A DNA stretch of 64,000 nucleotides from Anaerolineales bacterium (GCA_025057645.1 JANXBJ010000001.1:616357-680356); one strand, 5' to 3'; counted from the stretch's first letter, positions 45,687-54,933 are shown. Notes: generated by a model from the sequence alone, not told the origin. Program-made: numbers and translations.

Positions 45687-45968
45687 ATGCGAAATTACGA
45701 ACTCATGTTTATTGCGCATCCCGACCTTGACGAAAGCGCACTCAATGATCTAATTCAAAAGGTCTCTTCTTGGATTCAGGAGAACAACGGTCAAATCGAG
45801 AGAGTTGAGCAGTGGGGCAAGCGCAAGCTAGCTTACCCGATACGTAAACAGAGTGAAGGGCATTATGTTCTCATGAACTTAGCCCTTCCCCCGGTTTTTG
45901 TCCCACAACTCGAGCGCAATTTGCGCTATTTGGAACAGGTAATGCGCTTCCTAATTACGTTGCAATAG
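45687..45968 (+). CDS. rpsF: 30S ribosomal protein S6
   Basis: 93 residues. MRNYELMFIAHPDLDE opening, WGKRKLAYPIRKQSEGHYVLMNL middle and LRYLEQVMRFLI end are typical of S6, which pairs with S18 in the platform of the small subunit. AAAGGAG lies before the ATG. First gene of the conserved rpsF-ssb-rpsR operon; ssb starts 70 bases later. It lacks the acidic C-terminal tail of some S6 proteins. Confidence 0.96.
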   Translation: MRNYELMFIAHPDLDESALNDLIQKVSSWIQENNGQIERVEQWGKRKLAYPIRKQSEGHYVLMNLALPPVFVPQLERNLRYLEQVMRFLITLQ

Positions 45969-46038
45969 AACAGATGTCTCGTCTTGCTTTCAAGCCATTA
46001 GGAAGCCCTTTGCTTTGCTTCCCATGGAGGTACCCAGA

Positions 46039-46431
46039 ATGACCCGAGGATTAAACAAAGTCTTTTTGATCGGACGCGTTGGACGTGACCCGGAGATGCG
46101 TTACACCCCATCTGGGCGTCCTGTAACCACCTTTTGTATCGGCACCAGTCGCTCATGGAACACGGCAGATGGTGATAAGAGAACCGAAACCGAATGGTTC
46201 AACGTGGTTGCATGGGGAAATCTAGCAGAAATTTGCAAGCAGTACCTCACCAAAAAGAGCTTGGTTTATATAGAAGGAAGACTGCAGAATCGCCATTGGG
46301 AAGATTCGGAAGGCGTTAAGCACGTCACAACCGAAATCGTCGCCAACGAGATGATCATGTTGGACGATAAACGAGAAAGTAACAACCAGTCGGGTGCTGA
46401 GGACACCGGTGATGAAGAATATCCCTTCTAG
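46039..46431 (+). CDS. ssb: Single-stranded DNA-binding protein
   Basis: 130 residues. The OB fold begins LNKVFLIGRVGRDPEMRYTPSG and contains WFNVVAWGNLAEI and YIEGRLQNRHWED. A short acidic tail ends in DEEYPF, equivalent to the DDDIPF tip that recruits repair and replication partners. The ATG at 46039 has GGAGG 8 bases upstream; an in-frame start at 46015 is less likely. It sits between rpsF and rpsR in the standard order. Confidence 0.96.
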   Translation: MTRGLNKVFLIGRVGRDPEMRYTPSGRPVTTFCIGTSRSWNTADGDKRTETEWFNVVAWGNLAEICKQYLTKKSLVYIEGRLQNRHWEDSEGVKHVTTEIVANEMIMLDDKRESNNQSGAEDTGDEEYPF

Positions 46432-46446
46432 AGAGGAGAGTCAACT

Positions 46447-46719
46447 GTGAGCACAGACCAGACCACAACCGAAGAAGTTCAAGCAACGCCTCGGCGCTTT
46501 TACACACCACCCAGAATCTGCTTCTTTTGCACTGACCATACCGCAGTAATCGACTACAAAAATGTGGAACTGCTGCGCCGCTTCATCAGCGAAGATGGCA
46601 AAATTCGACCCCGTCGTCAAACCGGAACGTGCGCAAAGCACCAACGCCGACTTGCCGTTGCGATCAAGCGAGCGCGTCATCTAGCGCTTCTCCAATTTAC
46701 TGGAGAGATTGTCGAATAA
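46447..46719 (+). CDS. rpsR: 30S ribosomal protein S18 (zinc-ribbon-type)
   Basis: 90 residues, GTG start behind [32 protein letters not shown] and [20 protein letters not shown] are diagnostic. It keeps CFFC and a later CxxH, so it is the metal-binding (C+) form of S18 rather than the zinc-free paralogue. Last ribosomal gene of the operon, 15 bases after ssb. Confidence 0.96.
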   Translation: MSTDQTTTEEVQATPRRFYTPPRICFFCTDHTAVIDYKNVELLRRFISEDGKIRPRRQTGTCAKHQRRLAVAIKRARHLALLQFTGEIVE

Positions 46720-46795
46720 ATCCTCAACTCAAGTGACCTAGCCGAAAGAGAATGTGGCCTTCGAAGCCCAAAGCTGGTCGCCTAAGAGGCATCCT

Positions 46796-48220
46796 ATGGC
46801 ACGCAATCCAAAACTCTACACCCAAAGCAAGAAACACCAGGCTCGCTTGGAGCGCGAAAGACGGCTGAACCGATTGATCATCACGGGGAGCCTGATTGCC
46901 ATCGCTCTAGTCATCCTTATCGTAGGATATGGTCTCCTAGACCAATTCGTATTGAGTAATCTTCGCCCGGTTGCGGTGGTTAATGGAGAAAGGATCACTA
47001 ACCGAGAATGGCAGACGTTTGTTCGTTTTAGTCGTCAACACCTTATCAATCAAATGATCGCCACTGTGCAGGATTATCAGTTATTTGCTCAGGTTTATGG
47101 GGATGATCCTTCATTTGCCTCTTTCTATTCTTCCCGGCTGACCCAACTCGAGCAACAGCTCTCTCCTTCGTCTGTCGGACAACAAGCCCTTGACACCCTT
47201 ATCGAGGCTAAGTTATTGGAACAGGAAGCGAGAAAACGCAACCTCACGATTAGTGAAGAAGAAGTTGACCGATTGATCGAAGAAACGTTTGGTTATTATC
47301 GCAACGGAACCCCCACCCCCAGTCCAACCCTGCCACAAATAGCAACCTCTACACTCTCGCCTACCCAACTGGCGTTAATCTCCCCCACTCCAACGTCCAC
47401 GCAAACCCCCACTCCTTCTCTTACTCCTACTCCATTGTCAACAGCGACTCCGATCGCAACCTTAACCCAAGCCAACACCACCCCTTCACCAACCTCTACC
47501 CCCACTTTACCCCTCGAACCAACTCCAACCCCCTACACCTACGAATCGTTCCTCGCCGATTACCGAGAGGTGCTGAAAAGCTACGAAGCGATCCAGGTTA
47601 GCGAAGAAGATATCCGAAGGATCGTCCGCAATCAGCTGCTCAGCCAAAAAATGGAGGAAGTTGTTCTTGCAGAGCTTGGAGTTGCTCCAGAGCAAGAAAT
47701 GATCTGGGCGAGGCATATCTTGGTGGAGGACGAAGCGAAAGCACAAGAGGTGCTGGCTAAACTTAAGGCTGGAGAGGATTGGACCAAATTGGCTGCAGAA
47801 TATTCTACAGATACCAGCAACAAGGACAGCGGCGGCGATCTGGGATGGTTCTATCGTGGAGTGATGGTGCCCGAATTTGAGAACGCCGCCTTTGCCCTGA
47901 AAGAAATTGGCGAAGTCAGCCAGCCCATCAAAACACAATTTGGTTTTCATGTTATTCAGTTGTTGGGTCGGGAAACGCGCCGCCTTTCCGAGGTCGAATG
48001 GGAACGCTACCGAGAAGAACAATTCCAAAAGTGGCTTTCCGAGCTTAGAGCCACAGCGAAAATCGAGATCGATGAGAGTTGGCCAAATCGTGTCCCCTCT
48101 ATCCCTGCGATCCCTCAGGAAGTTCGGCGGGCAATTGACGCATTGAGTTCCACACAATTTCAACCCGTGCCTCAACCTACCATTGCGGAAACCACACCTT
48201 TGGTTACCGCCACGCCATAA
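46796..48220 (+). CDS. Membrane-anchored peptidyl-prolyl isomerase (parvulin, SurA/PrsA-like)
   Basis: About 474 residues. A basic N-terminus, a TM segment (about 27-48), a SurA-N-like helical region (about 55-180), a P/T/S-rich insert of about 70 residues (about 180-250), a second helical piece and a PpiC parvulin domain (about 300-400, IWARHILVEDEAKAQEVL, DSGGDLGWF, GFHVIQLL). It should fold exported proteins outside the membrane. ATG 46796 (MARNPKLY) follows AAGAGG; GTG 46754 is an alternative adding 14 residues. A bidirectional hairpin separates it from smc. Confidence 0.9.
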   Translation: MARNPKLYTQSKKHQARLERERRLNRLIITGSLIAIALVILIVGYGLLDQFVLSNLRPVAVVNGERITNREWQTFVRFSRQHLINQMIATVQDYQLFAQVYGDDPSFASFYSSRLTQLEQQLSPSSVGQQALDTLIEAKLLEQEARKRNLTISEEEVDRLIEETFGYYRNGTPTPSPTLPQIATSTLSPTQLALISPTPTSTQTPTPSLTPTPLSTATPIATLTQANTTPSPTSTPTLPLEPTPTPYTYESFLADYREVLKSYEAIQVSEEDIRRIVRNQLLSQKMEEVVLAELGVAPEQEMIWARHILVEDEAKAQEVLAKLKAGEDWTKLAAEYSTDTSNKDSGGDLGWFYRGVMVPEFENAAFALKEIGEVSQPIKTQFGFHVIQLLGRETRRLSEVEWERYREEQFQKWLSELRATAKIEIDESWPNRVPSIPAIPQEVRRAIDALSSTQFQPVPQPTIAETTPLVTATP

Positions 48221-48241
48221 AGGCGTTCGTCGGTTGAGAAT

Positions 48242-48275
48242 AGAACGCAGGCCGAGCGGTCGGGCCTGCGTTCTT
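48242..48275. terminator. Bidirectional terminator hairpin between ppiC-like gene and smc
   Basis: A perfect 12-pair stem: AGAACGCAGGCC (48242-48253) with GGCCTGCGTTCT (48263-48274), loop of 9 bases. It lies between convergent stops, and the smc stop is inside the 3' arm. T-runs on both sides are short. Confidence 0.65.
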
Positions 48276-51200
48276 ATCCCGGACTCATGACTCGGTCTAA
48301 CTCATCGAGCTTCAGGCTAATGACCTGACTGGTCGAATCTCGCCCTAAAGTCACCCCGTAAATAATCTCGGCAACTTGAACAGTATGACGGTTATGAGTC
48401 ACGAGGATAAACTGAGTAGTCTCACTCAGTTCCTTGAGCAGCTCCTGAAATCGAGCGATATTCGCCTCGTCCAGCATTGCATCCACCTCATCCAGAACGC
48501 AAAATGGAGCAGGTGAGACCTTCAACAAGGCGAAAATCAAAGCCACAGCCGCTAGGCTGCGCTCCCCACCCGAAAGCAAAGACAACCCTTGAGCCCTCTT
48601 ACCGGGCAGACGCACTTCAATCTCAATGCCGGCATTCAGGAGCTCATCGCCATCCGTCAGGAACAATCTCGCACTTCCGCCCCTAAACAGCCGGGCAAAG
48701 ATGCTCCTGAACTCCTCAGCAACGGCCTCATAGGTTTGCAAGAAATCTTGCTCGATCGTTTCGTCTAAGTGATGCAAGATTTCTAGAACGTCTTCTTCGG
48801 CCTTGAGCAAGTCGGCTATCTGCTCCTGCATAAATTGATAACGCTGTTTGACTTGCTCGTATTCCACTCTTGCTTCCGGGCTAACCGCACCCAGCCGGCG
48901 CAATTGCCCGCGATAACGCCTGATCTGCTCTTCCAAGTCAGGATGAATCTCAGAGACTCTAGGCAAGGTTTCCACCATTCCATCGATCGGCAAAGGACGA
49001 GGCCCGCTGATCTCTTCGCCGTAATCGAAGGCAACCAATCCGAAATCTTCCTCAATCTTTTGGCGCCAAGCCTCCAACCGTTCTTGTTGGCGAGCGAGGG
49101 TGACGCGAAGTTGGGCAAGGTTGTGCTCCTGTTGCTGGAGCGTTCGTTGTAAATCTTGGACCTCCCCCCTAAGCGCTTCCATTTGGCTCTCTAATTCCTC
49201 AATTTCCATCCTTAAGGGCTCTATCTTTGCGATTAAGTCGCTTTGAGCCTGCTCTATCTGATTCTCCCTGTTTCGTAACTGGGCAAGGGCGGCTTCAAGT
49301 TCAACCAGCTGCTCCTCGGTTTCCCTGTGTTTCGCCCCAACATGATTCAGAGCTTGTTTTGCCATTTCACGTTGCTGCACGCGCTCCTTGATCTTAGACA
49401 CGGTGCCGTCCAGTGCTCGTTCCATGGCTTCAAGGTAGGCTTCCCATTGTGCAACCCGGCGCTGGAATTGATCTAGCGCAATCTCGGAAAGTCGTTGGCT
49501 TTGCTCGCGAATTTGGGTCTCTAGAAGAGGAACCTGTCGACCCAACTCCTCCTGTTTTAGCTCCGCAACGCAGATTTCTTGATCTAGAACTCTGCCTTCC
49601 TCCTCCAATTCTTCAAGATGTTTTTTCAGAATCTCCTGGCGGACTCGGTCTTTCTCGATCTCTTGAGTAAGCTGAGTTAGCCTTTGTTCAACAACGGCAA
49701 CGCTCTCACGCACCCTCGCTTGTTCCTTCCGCATAGCTTGACAGGATGTGCCCACTTCGACAATTTGTTGATCCAAAGCCGCTAATTCTCGGTCTAGTGC
49801 CTCAATTTCCAAGTCCAAAAGAGCAATTTGACGCCGAATCTCTCTTTTCTCGCGCGGTCGGCGCAGCTTCCCTGCTTCGATCTTGCCGGCACTAGCGATA
49901 AGCCCCTGGGGGAAATACAGTTCTCCGTTTAGGGTAACAAGGATCGGTGGGTCACTCAACGTTTGGTGCAGTACTTTCGCAACCTCTGTGTTCTCTACCA
50001 ACAACACACGATAAAAAATCCTTTCGAGTACGTCCCGGTAACGAGGTTCAATGCTCACCAAATCTTTTAGCCATCCGATAACCCCCTCTTGAGAAAAAGC
50101 GGGAAGTTCCGGTAAGTTGCGCCTCTCGTGCAGCGGCAAGAAAACACCCCGTAGATTCTCCTGGGCTAAAAGCTTGGCGAGCGACTCTGCAGTGGAGAGA
50201 TCAGGGGTTAAGATGGTATCCACCATCTCACCCAGATAGGCAGCGACAGCCACTTCGAACTTGGCCGGAACATCAAGCATTGACCCAAGAACGCCTAAAA
50301 TGGCTAACCCCTGATCCTTTCGACGAAAAAGATACTGAACGGCTTGACTGTAATCGGTTAGGGCCTGATCCGCTTGCTCTAGTACAGAAAGTCGAGCAAA
50401 CAGTTTCATCCGCTCGGATTCTAATTTGGTTCGATGCTCCTGCTTTCTCTTTCTAAGCTCTAGATCACGCTGCTCGTCCGCCTGCAGCTCCTCTAGCCTC
50501 TGCTGATAAAATGCCAATTCCTCACGAAGCTCGTTCAGAGAGGAACGAAGGTCCTCCAATGTTCCGCTTCTAGCTCGAAGCGTCGTCTCCACCCTGACCA
50601 ACTCCTCGCGCTTTGCCCTTGCAAGCTCCGCTCGTTGTTTTTGCTGACGAATTACTTGCTGAAGGCGCGCCTCTAATTCAGCTCGCTGACGCACCAGTAG
50701 GTTTAATTGGGAACTCAAGTCGTCCAGAAGGACTTTTTCATCCTCGTATTCCTTTTGCTTGTGAGCCAATTCTCGCCGGGCTGCTTCCACTTTTGCAACA
50801 GTCTCCCGGTACTCCTCTTGGAGCACCGCTTGTTCTGCTTGTGCCTCACGCACCTTCTCACTAAGCTCCTCCTCCTCCTCCATAAGACGAGTGCGCTGCG
50901 CCTCCAGATCGACTTGAATCAAGCGCAAGGCATCTTTGCGCTCACCCAGAACCGCCAGCTGACGATTGACGGAATGGCGTGTCTCCGCAAGATGATTCAG
51001 CTCCTGGCGCAACTGTTCGAGAAGTCTTCGCCGGGCAAGAAGATGCTCTCGTAGAGAAGTTAATTCACGCTCTTTTCTCAGCAGCTGCTGCTGTGATTCC
51101 TCAACTGCGTTTTCGCGTTGCTCAACGAATTCCTTCTGCAAGGCGAATTGCTTCTGTTCTTGATGCCAATGAAAACCATACCACTCTAGGAGCAATTTTT

Positions 51201-51873
51201 TGAGCTCGCTCCGAATCTGCTCGTACTCTTCAAGGCGTTTCACTTGTTTCTCCAAGCTTCTCAACCGAGGCTCGATCTCTGACAAAAGATCGTACACTCT
51301 TTCCAAGTTCCTTCTTGTCGATTCGAGACGGCGCAAAGCCTCTTCACGGCGACTACGGTAAACGCCAACTCCGGCTGCTTCCTCGAACAACTGGCGGCGG
51401 TCTTCGGCCTTCAACGCTAAAACTCCATCAACCAATCCCTGCCCGATCACAGTATACGTCCGCCCCGACAACCCTGAACGGGCAAGCAACTCATTCACAT
51501 CCTTCAAGCGCACACGTTGACCGTTGATTAGGTATTCGTTTTGCCCGTCGCGATACGCCCGACGAGTAATCGCAACCTCGCTAAACTCGATCGGCATCCA
51601 TTGATCGAGGTTGTCGAAGACCATTGTCGCTTGAGCCATACCTGCTCTTGCCCGCAAATCTGAGCCGGAGAAAATCATATCCTCAGTCCTCCGCCCGCGC
51701 AGTAGGGCGTAAGACTGTTCCCCCAACACCCAGCGAATAGCATCCGCAATATTTGATTTACCCGAGCCATTCGGCCCTACGATTGCAGTAACCGAACCGC
51801 TAAAGACAAACAATGTCTTACTTGCAAAGGTTTTATACCCTTGCAATTCCAACGATTTTAGACGTAGAGCCAT
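48274..51873 (-). CDS. smc: Chromosome segregation ATPase SMC
   Basis: About 1199 residues. An N-terminal ATPase half has Walker A GPNGSGKSN and R-loop region GRRTEDMIFSGS; a long coiled coil, a hinge (about 510-660, GVLGSMLDVPAKFEVAVAAYLG) and a second coiled coil follow; the C-terminal half has signature LSGGERSLAAVALIFALL and Walker B FCVLDEVDAMLDEAN. It organises chromosomes with ScpAB, whose genes are not here. ATG 51873 (MALRLKSLELQGYKTF) is chosen; GTG 51879 would overlap the rnc stop as GTGA and is possible. Last gene of a moaC-moaDE-thrC-rnc-smc run. Confidence 0.95.
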   Translation of the reverse strand: MALRLKSLELQGYKTFASKTLFVFSGSVTAIVGPNGSGKSNIADAIRWVLGEQSYALLRGRRTEDMIFSGSDLRARAGMAQATMVFDNLDQWMPIEFSEVAITRRAYRDGQNEYLINGQRVRLKDVNELLARSGLSGRTYTVIGQGLVDGVLALKAEDRRQLFEEAAGVGVYRSRREEALRRLESTRRNLERVYDLLSEIEPRLRSLEKQVKRLEEYEQIRSELKKLLLEWYGFHWHQEQKQFALQKEFVEQRENAVEESQQQLLRKERELTSLREHLLARRRLLEQLRQELNHLAETRHSVNRQLAVLGERKDALRLIQVDLEAQRTRLMEEEEELSEKVREAQAEQAVLQEEYRETVAKVEAARRELAHKQKEYEDEKVLLDDLSSQLNLLVRQRAELEARLQQVIRQQKQRAELARAKREELVRVETTLRARSGTLEDLRSSLNELREELAFYQQRLEELQADEQRDLELRKRKQEHRTKLESERMKLFARLSVLEQADQALTDYSQAVQYLFRRKDQGLAILGVLGSMLDVPAKFEVAVAAYLGEMVDTILTPDLSTAESLAKLLAQENLRGVFLPLHERRNLPELPAFSQEGVIGWLKDLVSIEPRYRDVLERIFYRVLLVENTEVAKVLHQTLSDPPILVTLNGELYFPQGLIASAGKIEAGKLRRPREKREIRRQIALLDLEIEALDRELAALDQQIVEVGTSCQAMRKEQARVRESVAVVEQRLTQLTQEIEKDRVRQEILKKHLEELEEEGRVLDQEICVAELKQEELGRQVPLLETQIREQSQRLSEIALDQFQRRVAQWEAYLEAMERALDGTVSKIKERVQQREMAKQALNHVGAKHRETEEQLVELEAALAQLRNRENQIEQAQSDLIAKIEPLRMEIEELESQMEALRGEVQDLQRTLQQQEHNLAQLRVTLARQQERLEAWRQKIEEDFGLVAFDYGEEISGPRPLPIDGMVETLPRVSEIHPDLEEQIRRYRGQLRRLGAVSPEARVEYEQVKQRYQFMQEQIADLLKAEEDVLEILHHLDETIEQDFLQTYEAVAEEFRSIFARLFRGGSARLFLTDGDELLNAGIEIEVRLPGKRAQGLSLLSGGERSLAAVALIFALLKVSPAPFCVLDEVDAMLDEANIARFQELLKELSETTQFILVTHNRHTVQVAEIIYGVTLGRDSTSQVISLKLDELDRVMSPG

Positions 51874-51875
51874 GG

Positions 51876-52544
51876 TCACTGGTCCAGATTCAAAGTCTTG
51901 AGTGCTGACCGAGCAGCATTCTTGGAAGCAATTCGCTTGTTCGGACCCTCTCCCTTACCGTAACAGCGGTTGCCGATATAGACTTCAACTTCGAAAATTT
52001 TTGCATGCTCTGGCCCGCGGACCGAGACTGTGCGGTAAACCGGTGGTCCATATCCATTCGATTGCGACCATTCCTGTAAAATGCTTTTGGGTTCCTTTTC
52101 CTTGTTTTGAGCGATGATATCCTCAGCAGCCTTTTGAACAATCGGCCTTAAAAACTGTTGTACAGTGTCCATTCCGCCATCAAGATAGATCGCCCCTACC
52201 ACAGCTTCGAATGTTGCGCAGAGCAAATTGGCCCGTTCTCGTCCTCCCGACTCTTCCTCACCCTTCCCTAAACGCATCATCTGGCCCAAGCCCAATTGCT
52301 TGGCGAATTCCGCTAATTGTTCCGTTTTGACCAACGCTGAGCGAAGTTTAGTTAAGTCCCCCTCACTCATTTCGGGAAAATGGTGATAAATCCACTCGGC
52401 GACAAAAAAGTCCAAAACCGCATCACCCAAGAATTCCAAGCGCTCGTTATCCTCAATAACCTCATCGTGTTCGTTCAAGTAAGAACGATGGGTCAATGCC
52501 CTTTGGAGTAAGTATTCGTCCTTAATGGGAAGATTGTGCTTCAT
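51876..52544 (-). CDS. rnc: Ribonuclease III
   Basis: 222 residues. The catalytic signature NERLEFLGDAVLDFF is at about 33-47, the second metal glutamate in ATFEAVVGAIYLDGG, and a C-terminal double-stranded RNA-binding domain (about 152-220) ends NKRIASKNAARSALKTL. It processes rRNA and cleaves double-stranded RNA. The start lies 23 bases inside the end of the upstream threonine-synthase-like gene, and the stop touches the smc start. The rnc-smc pairing is common in bacteria. Confidence 0.96.
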   Translation of the reverse strand: MKHNLPIKDEYLLQRALTHRSYLNEHDEVIEDNERLEFLGDAVLDFFVAEWIYHHFPEMSEGDLTKLRSALVKTEQLAEFAKQLGLGQMMRLGKGEEESGGRERANLLCATFEAVVGAIYLDGGMDTVQQFLRPIVQKAAEDIIAQNKEKEPKSILQEWSQSNGYGPPVYRTVSVRGPEHAKIFEVEVYIGNRCYGKGEGPNKRIASKNAARSALKTLNLDQ

Positions 52545-53667
52545 ATTGCTCCAAGGCCTTGTATCCCGATCCGGATAAGATCACAACTACCGGCTGTCGC
52601 ATAATTTCAACGTAGTTGAGTAAAACTGGAAAAACCACAGCCGAGGTTGGTTCGACCAAAAAACCCATTTGGGTAGCAGTTTTCATCCCTTCGATGATCT
52701 CTTCTTCGTCTACAGCAAAAAATGAACCCCCGCTCTTCTCAACCGCTTCCAAAACCGCATCTCCCCTTATGGGGTATTTGATGCGAATTCCTTCCGCAAG
52801 AGTCTCGCCTTCCACAACCCACGATAGGCCTGCCCTTCCGTAGGAATAGACAGCCCATAGGGGTGCGCAAGCCCGAGCCTGCACACCGTAAATTTGGGGC
52901 ATCACTTCGATCTTTCCACGCATCCTCAGCCACTCAAACCCCGAAGCAACCCCCAGTAACAAACCACCCTGGCCTACCGGTAACAGAATACTTCCCGGCG
53001 CGCCCCCAAGCTGATCGAACAGTTCGAGAGCTAGGGTTGCATACCCAATCAGATGAAAAGGCATCCAAGCATGACTGGCATAAACAATCGAGGCTATACT
53101 CTTTCCTCGCAGGTCACGGTAGAGCGCTTCGGTGACTCTAGAGCGCGGCCCTTCAACCAAATGGAGTTGAGCGCCAAACTGTGAAATCTGTGCCCGTTTG
53201 GCCCCCGAGACACTGCTCGGCACGTAGATGTGAGCCTCCAATCCAGCCCTCGAAGCGTAAGCCGCCAGCGAGGCCCCGGCGTTCCCCGAAGAATCCTCGT
53301 AGACGGTGTCAATCCCCCGGTTCACCAAGAACTGCACACAAGCAGCGCTGCCCCGGTCCTTGAACGATCCAGTTGGGTTGAAATGTTCACACTTGAAGCA
53401 CACTTCGACCGGGCGCCGATCTTTGTCCCCCACTGAACTCCAAACTAGAGGGGTTAAGCCCTCCCCTAGACTAATCACCTCGGCAGAAGCCCCGAAGGCC
53501 TCAGGGTGTAAATAGTTCCAAATCCCCATTGACGGGTTAATGCGTTCTGGCGCCTCTCTCAGAGGCCACTCGAGGATCTCGTAGAAGCCACCACATATAG
53601 GGCACTTTTCCGCCGCACCCACTTCCGGATAGGAGCGCTTACAGTTTGCGCATCGGATAGACATCAT
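52522..53667 (-). CDS. thrC: Threonine synthase (or close PLP-dependent relative)
   Basis: 381 residues. An N-terminal zinc ribbon (C6, C9, C22, C25) is followed by a fold-type II PLP domain with K103 in NPTGSFKDRGSA, phosphate-site DSSGNAGASLAAYA and LPVGQGGLLLG. It probably converts O-phosphohomoserine to threonine; some relatives are cysteate or other synthases. The start overlaps the moaDE stop (ATGATG at 53662-53667) and the end overlaps rnc by 23 bases. Compared with the receiver-fused copy at 12452 it has a normal length and no extra domain, so this is the better candidate for the housekeeping enzyme. Confidence 0.85.
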   Translation of the reverse strand: MMSIRCANCKRSYPEVGAAEKCPICGGFYEILEWPLREAPERINPSMGIWNYLHPEAFGASAEVISLGEGLTPLVWSSVGDKDRRPVEVCFKCEHFNPTGSFKDRGSAACVQFLVNRGIDTVYEDSSGNAGASLAAYASRAGLEAHIYVPSSVSGAKRAQISQFGAQLHLVEGPRSRVTEALYRDLRGKSIASIVYASHAWMPFHLIGYATLALELFDQLGGAPGSILLPVGQGGLLLGVASGFEWLRMRGKIEVMPQIYGVQARACAPLWAVYSYGRAGLSWVVEGETLAEGIRIKYPIRGDAVLEAVEKSGGSFFAVDEEEIIEGMKTATQMGFLVEPTSAVVFPVLLNYVEIMRQPVVVILSGSGYKALEQYEAQSSH

Positions 53668-54377
53668 ACGACCGTGTCACTCTTGCGGGGAAAGTATTCT
53701 CCCTCCACCCAAACTTCTCCCGCCGGGCCCACCTCCTTCTTCCACACCGGAACGATCTCCTTAACCCGATCGATGCCATACCTTGCGGCTTCAAAGATGC
53801 CCCGATCGCGATGGGCAGCCGTACACGCAACCAAAACTGTCGGCGTTCCCGGATCGAGGTGCCCTAACCGTTGGATGATGGCTACTCCCTCGACCTCAGG
53901 CCAGCGGGTACGAATCTCGCGCACCACCTGCAGCATTTTTTGCTTGGCCATCTCTTCGTAGGCTTCGTACTCAAGGTAGCTCGTTTGCCTGACCAACTCC
54001 CCCGTCGTCACCTCACGCACAAAACCGACAAACACACAGCTCCCGCCAGTGGTTGGGCGGACTAACTGTCGCAAAATTGCATCGATATCAAAGTCTTTCT
54101 CGGTCAGCTCAAGGATGGTAGGAAGCACACTTTCCCCGCCACTCACAGGCGGAAAGATCGCCACTTCGGCGCCATCAGGGATCAGATCGTCATCAAAGGC
54201 ATACTCCTTATTCACCGCAACCAAGATGCGAGAAAAATCCAAGCCCGAATCGGGATACCGTTCACGGAGAAAATGTTTAAGCTCCTCTACCTTCAGAGGG
54301 GCCTCAAAAGAAAAATTTTCTTCACCTTTTCCGATCTTCTGCTTATATGTGGCAAAGTAAAGCACGCGGATGTTCAC
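53664..54377 (-). CDS. Molybdopterin synthase, MoaD-MoaE fusion
   Basis: 237 residues. Residues 1-81 are MoaD (ubiquitin-like sulfur carrier, ending FPPVSGG) and about 86-230 are MoaE (catalytic subunit, SCVFVGFVREVTTGE, YLEYEAYEEMA, VPVWKKEV). The MoaD Gly80-Gly81, which must be free to carry the thiocarboxylate, is followed by ESVLP and the MoaE part. Cleavage after the glycines is therefore expected, as reported for the mycobacterial fusion MoaX. GTG start with GGAGG 4 bases upstream. It follows moaC by 21 bases. Product: molybdopterin for Mo or W enzymes such as the oxidoreductase at 2687. Confidence 0.92.
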   Translation of the reverse strand: MNIRVLYFATYKQKIGKGEENFSFEAPLKVEELKHFLRERYPDSGLDFSRILVAVNKEYAFDDDLIPDGAEVAIFPPVSGGESVLPTILELTEKDFDIDAILRQLVRPTTGGSCVFVGFVREVTTGELVRQTSYLEYEAYEEMAKQKMLQVVREIRTRWPEVEGVAIIQRLGHLDPGTPTVLVACTAAHRDRGIFEAARYGIDRVKEIVPVWKKEVGPAGEVWVEGEYFPRKSDTVV

Positions 54378-54398
54378 ACAACCTCCGTTTCACTTCAC

Positions 54399-54878
54399 TT
54401 ATTCGTTGATAATGTCTCCGCTTCTTCCCCCATGTTTCTCCACCAAACGGATATTCTGAATGCGCATCGTCTTCTCCACAGACTTCACCATATCGTAAAC
54501 GGTTAGCGCTGCAACACTTACAGCAGTCAGCGCTTCCATCTCCACCCCGGTTTTACCACTCGTGCGAACTCGAGCTTGAATTTGCACCCCCGGCAGCTCC
54601 TCATCAACCCACACATCGACTTCGACAAAATCAAGGCTCAAGGGATGACACAGGGGGATTAACTCAGAGGTCTTCTTCGCCCCCAGCACACCGGCAATTC
54701 GAGCCACGTTCAAAAGATCACCTTTACGGGTCACTCCTGCTCGAATGGCCTCGAGGGTTTCCGGGCGCATGAGCACTTCGCCCCTGGCAACTGCCCAACG
54801 CTCGGTGACCTCCTTATCCCCAACATCAACCATCCGAGCCTTTCCTTGGGAGTCAAAATGGGAGAGCTTTTGTTCCAC
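54399..54878 (-). CDS. moaC: Cyclic pyranopterin monophosphate synthase
   Basis: 159 residues. [20 protein letters not shown] and [21 protein letters not shown] are the diagnostic segments, with the catalytic lysine in MVKSVEK. It converts the MoaA product to cyclic pyranopterin monophosphate. The GTG start has no Shine-Dalgarno but directly follows an extended -10 promoter, so the transcript is probably leaderless. moaA is not in the window. It heads the run moaC, moaDE, thrC, rnc, smc. Confidence 0.94.
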   Translation of the reverse strand: MEQKLSHFDSQGKARMVDVGDKEVTERWAVARGEVLMRPETLEAIRAGVTRKGDLLNVARIAGVLGAKKTSELIPLCHPLSLDFVEVDVWVDEELPGVQIQARVRTSGKTGVEMEALTAVSVAALTVYDMVKSVEKTMRIQNIRLVEKHGGRSGDIINE

Positions 54879-54885
54879 ACTGGAA

Positions 54886-54894
54886 ATTATAGCA
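54886..54894 (-). promoter_or_regulatory. Extended -10 promoter of moaC
   Basis: TGC-TATAAT on the minus strand (hexamer 54891 down to 54886). The predicted start is 54879 or 54878, one base from or exactly at the GTG of moaC. No -35 match and no Shine-Dalgarno are present. Confidence 0.65.
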
Positions 54895-54916
54895 TCATCT
54901 CTCCAACCTCACCTCG

Positions 54917-54925
54917 TGATATAAT
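54917..54925 (+). promoter_or_regulatory. Extended -10 promoter of ftsY
   Basis: TGA-TATAAT (hexamer 54920-54925). The predicted start is 54932 to 54934, at or just before the GTG of ftsY. No -35 match and no Shine-Dalgarno. It is back to back with the moaC promoter, 22 bases away. Confidence 0.65.
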
Positions 54926-54933
54926 TCACCTTT

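Noticed and set aside
53094-53515. Antisense open frames within thrC and neighbouring genes
   Set aside because: Shadow frames of conserved genes; no independent support.
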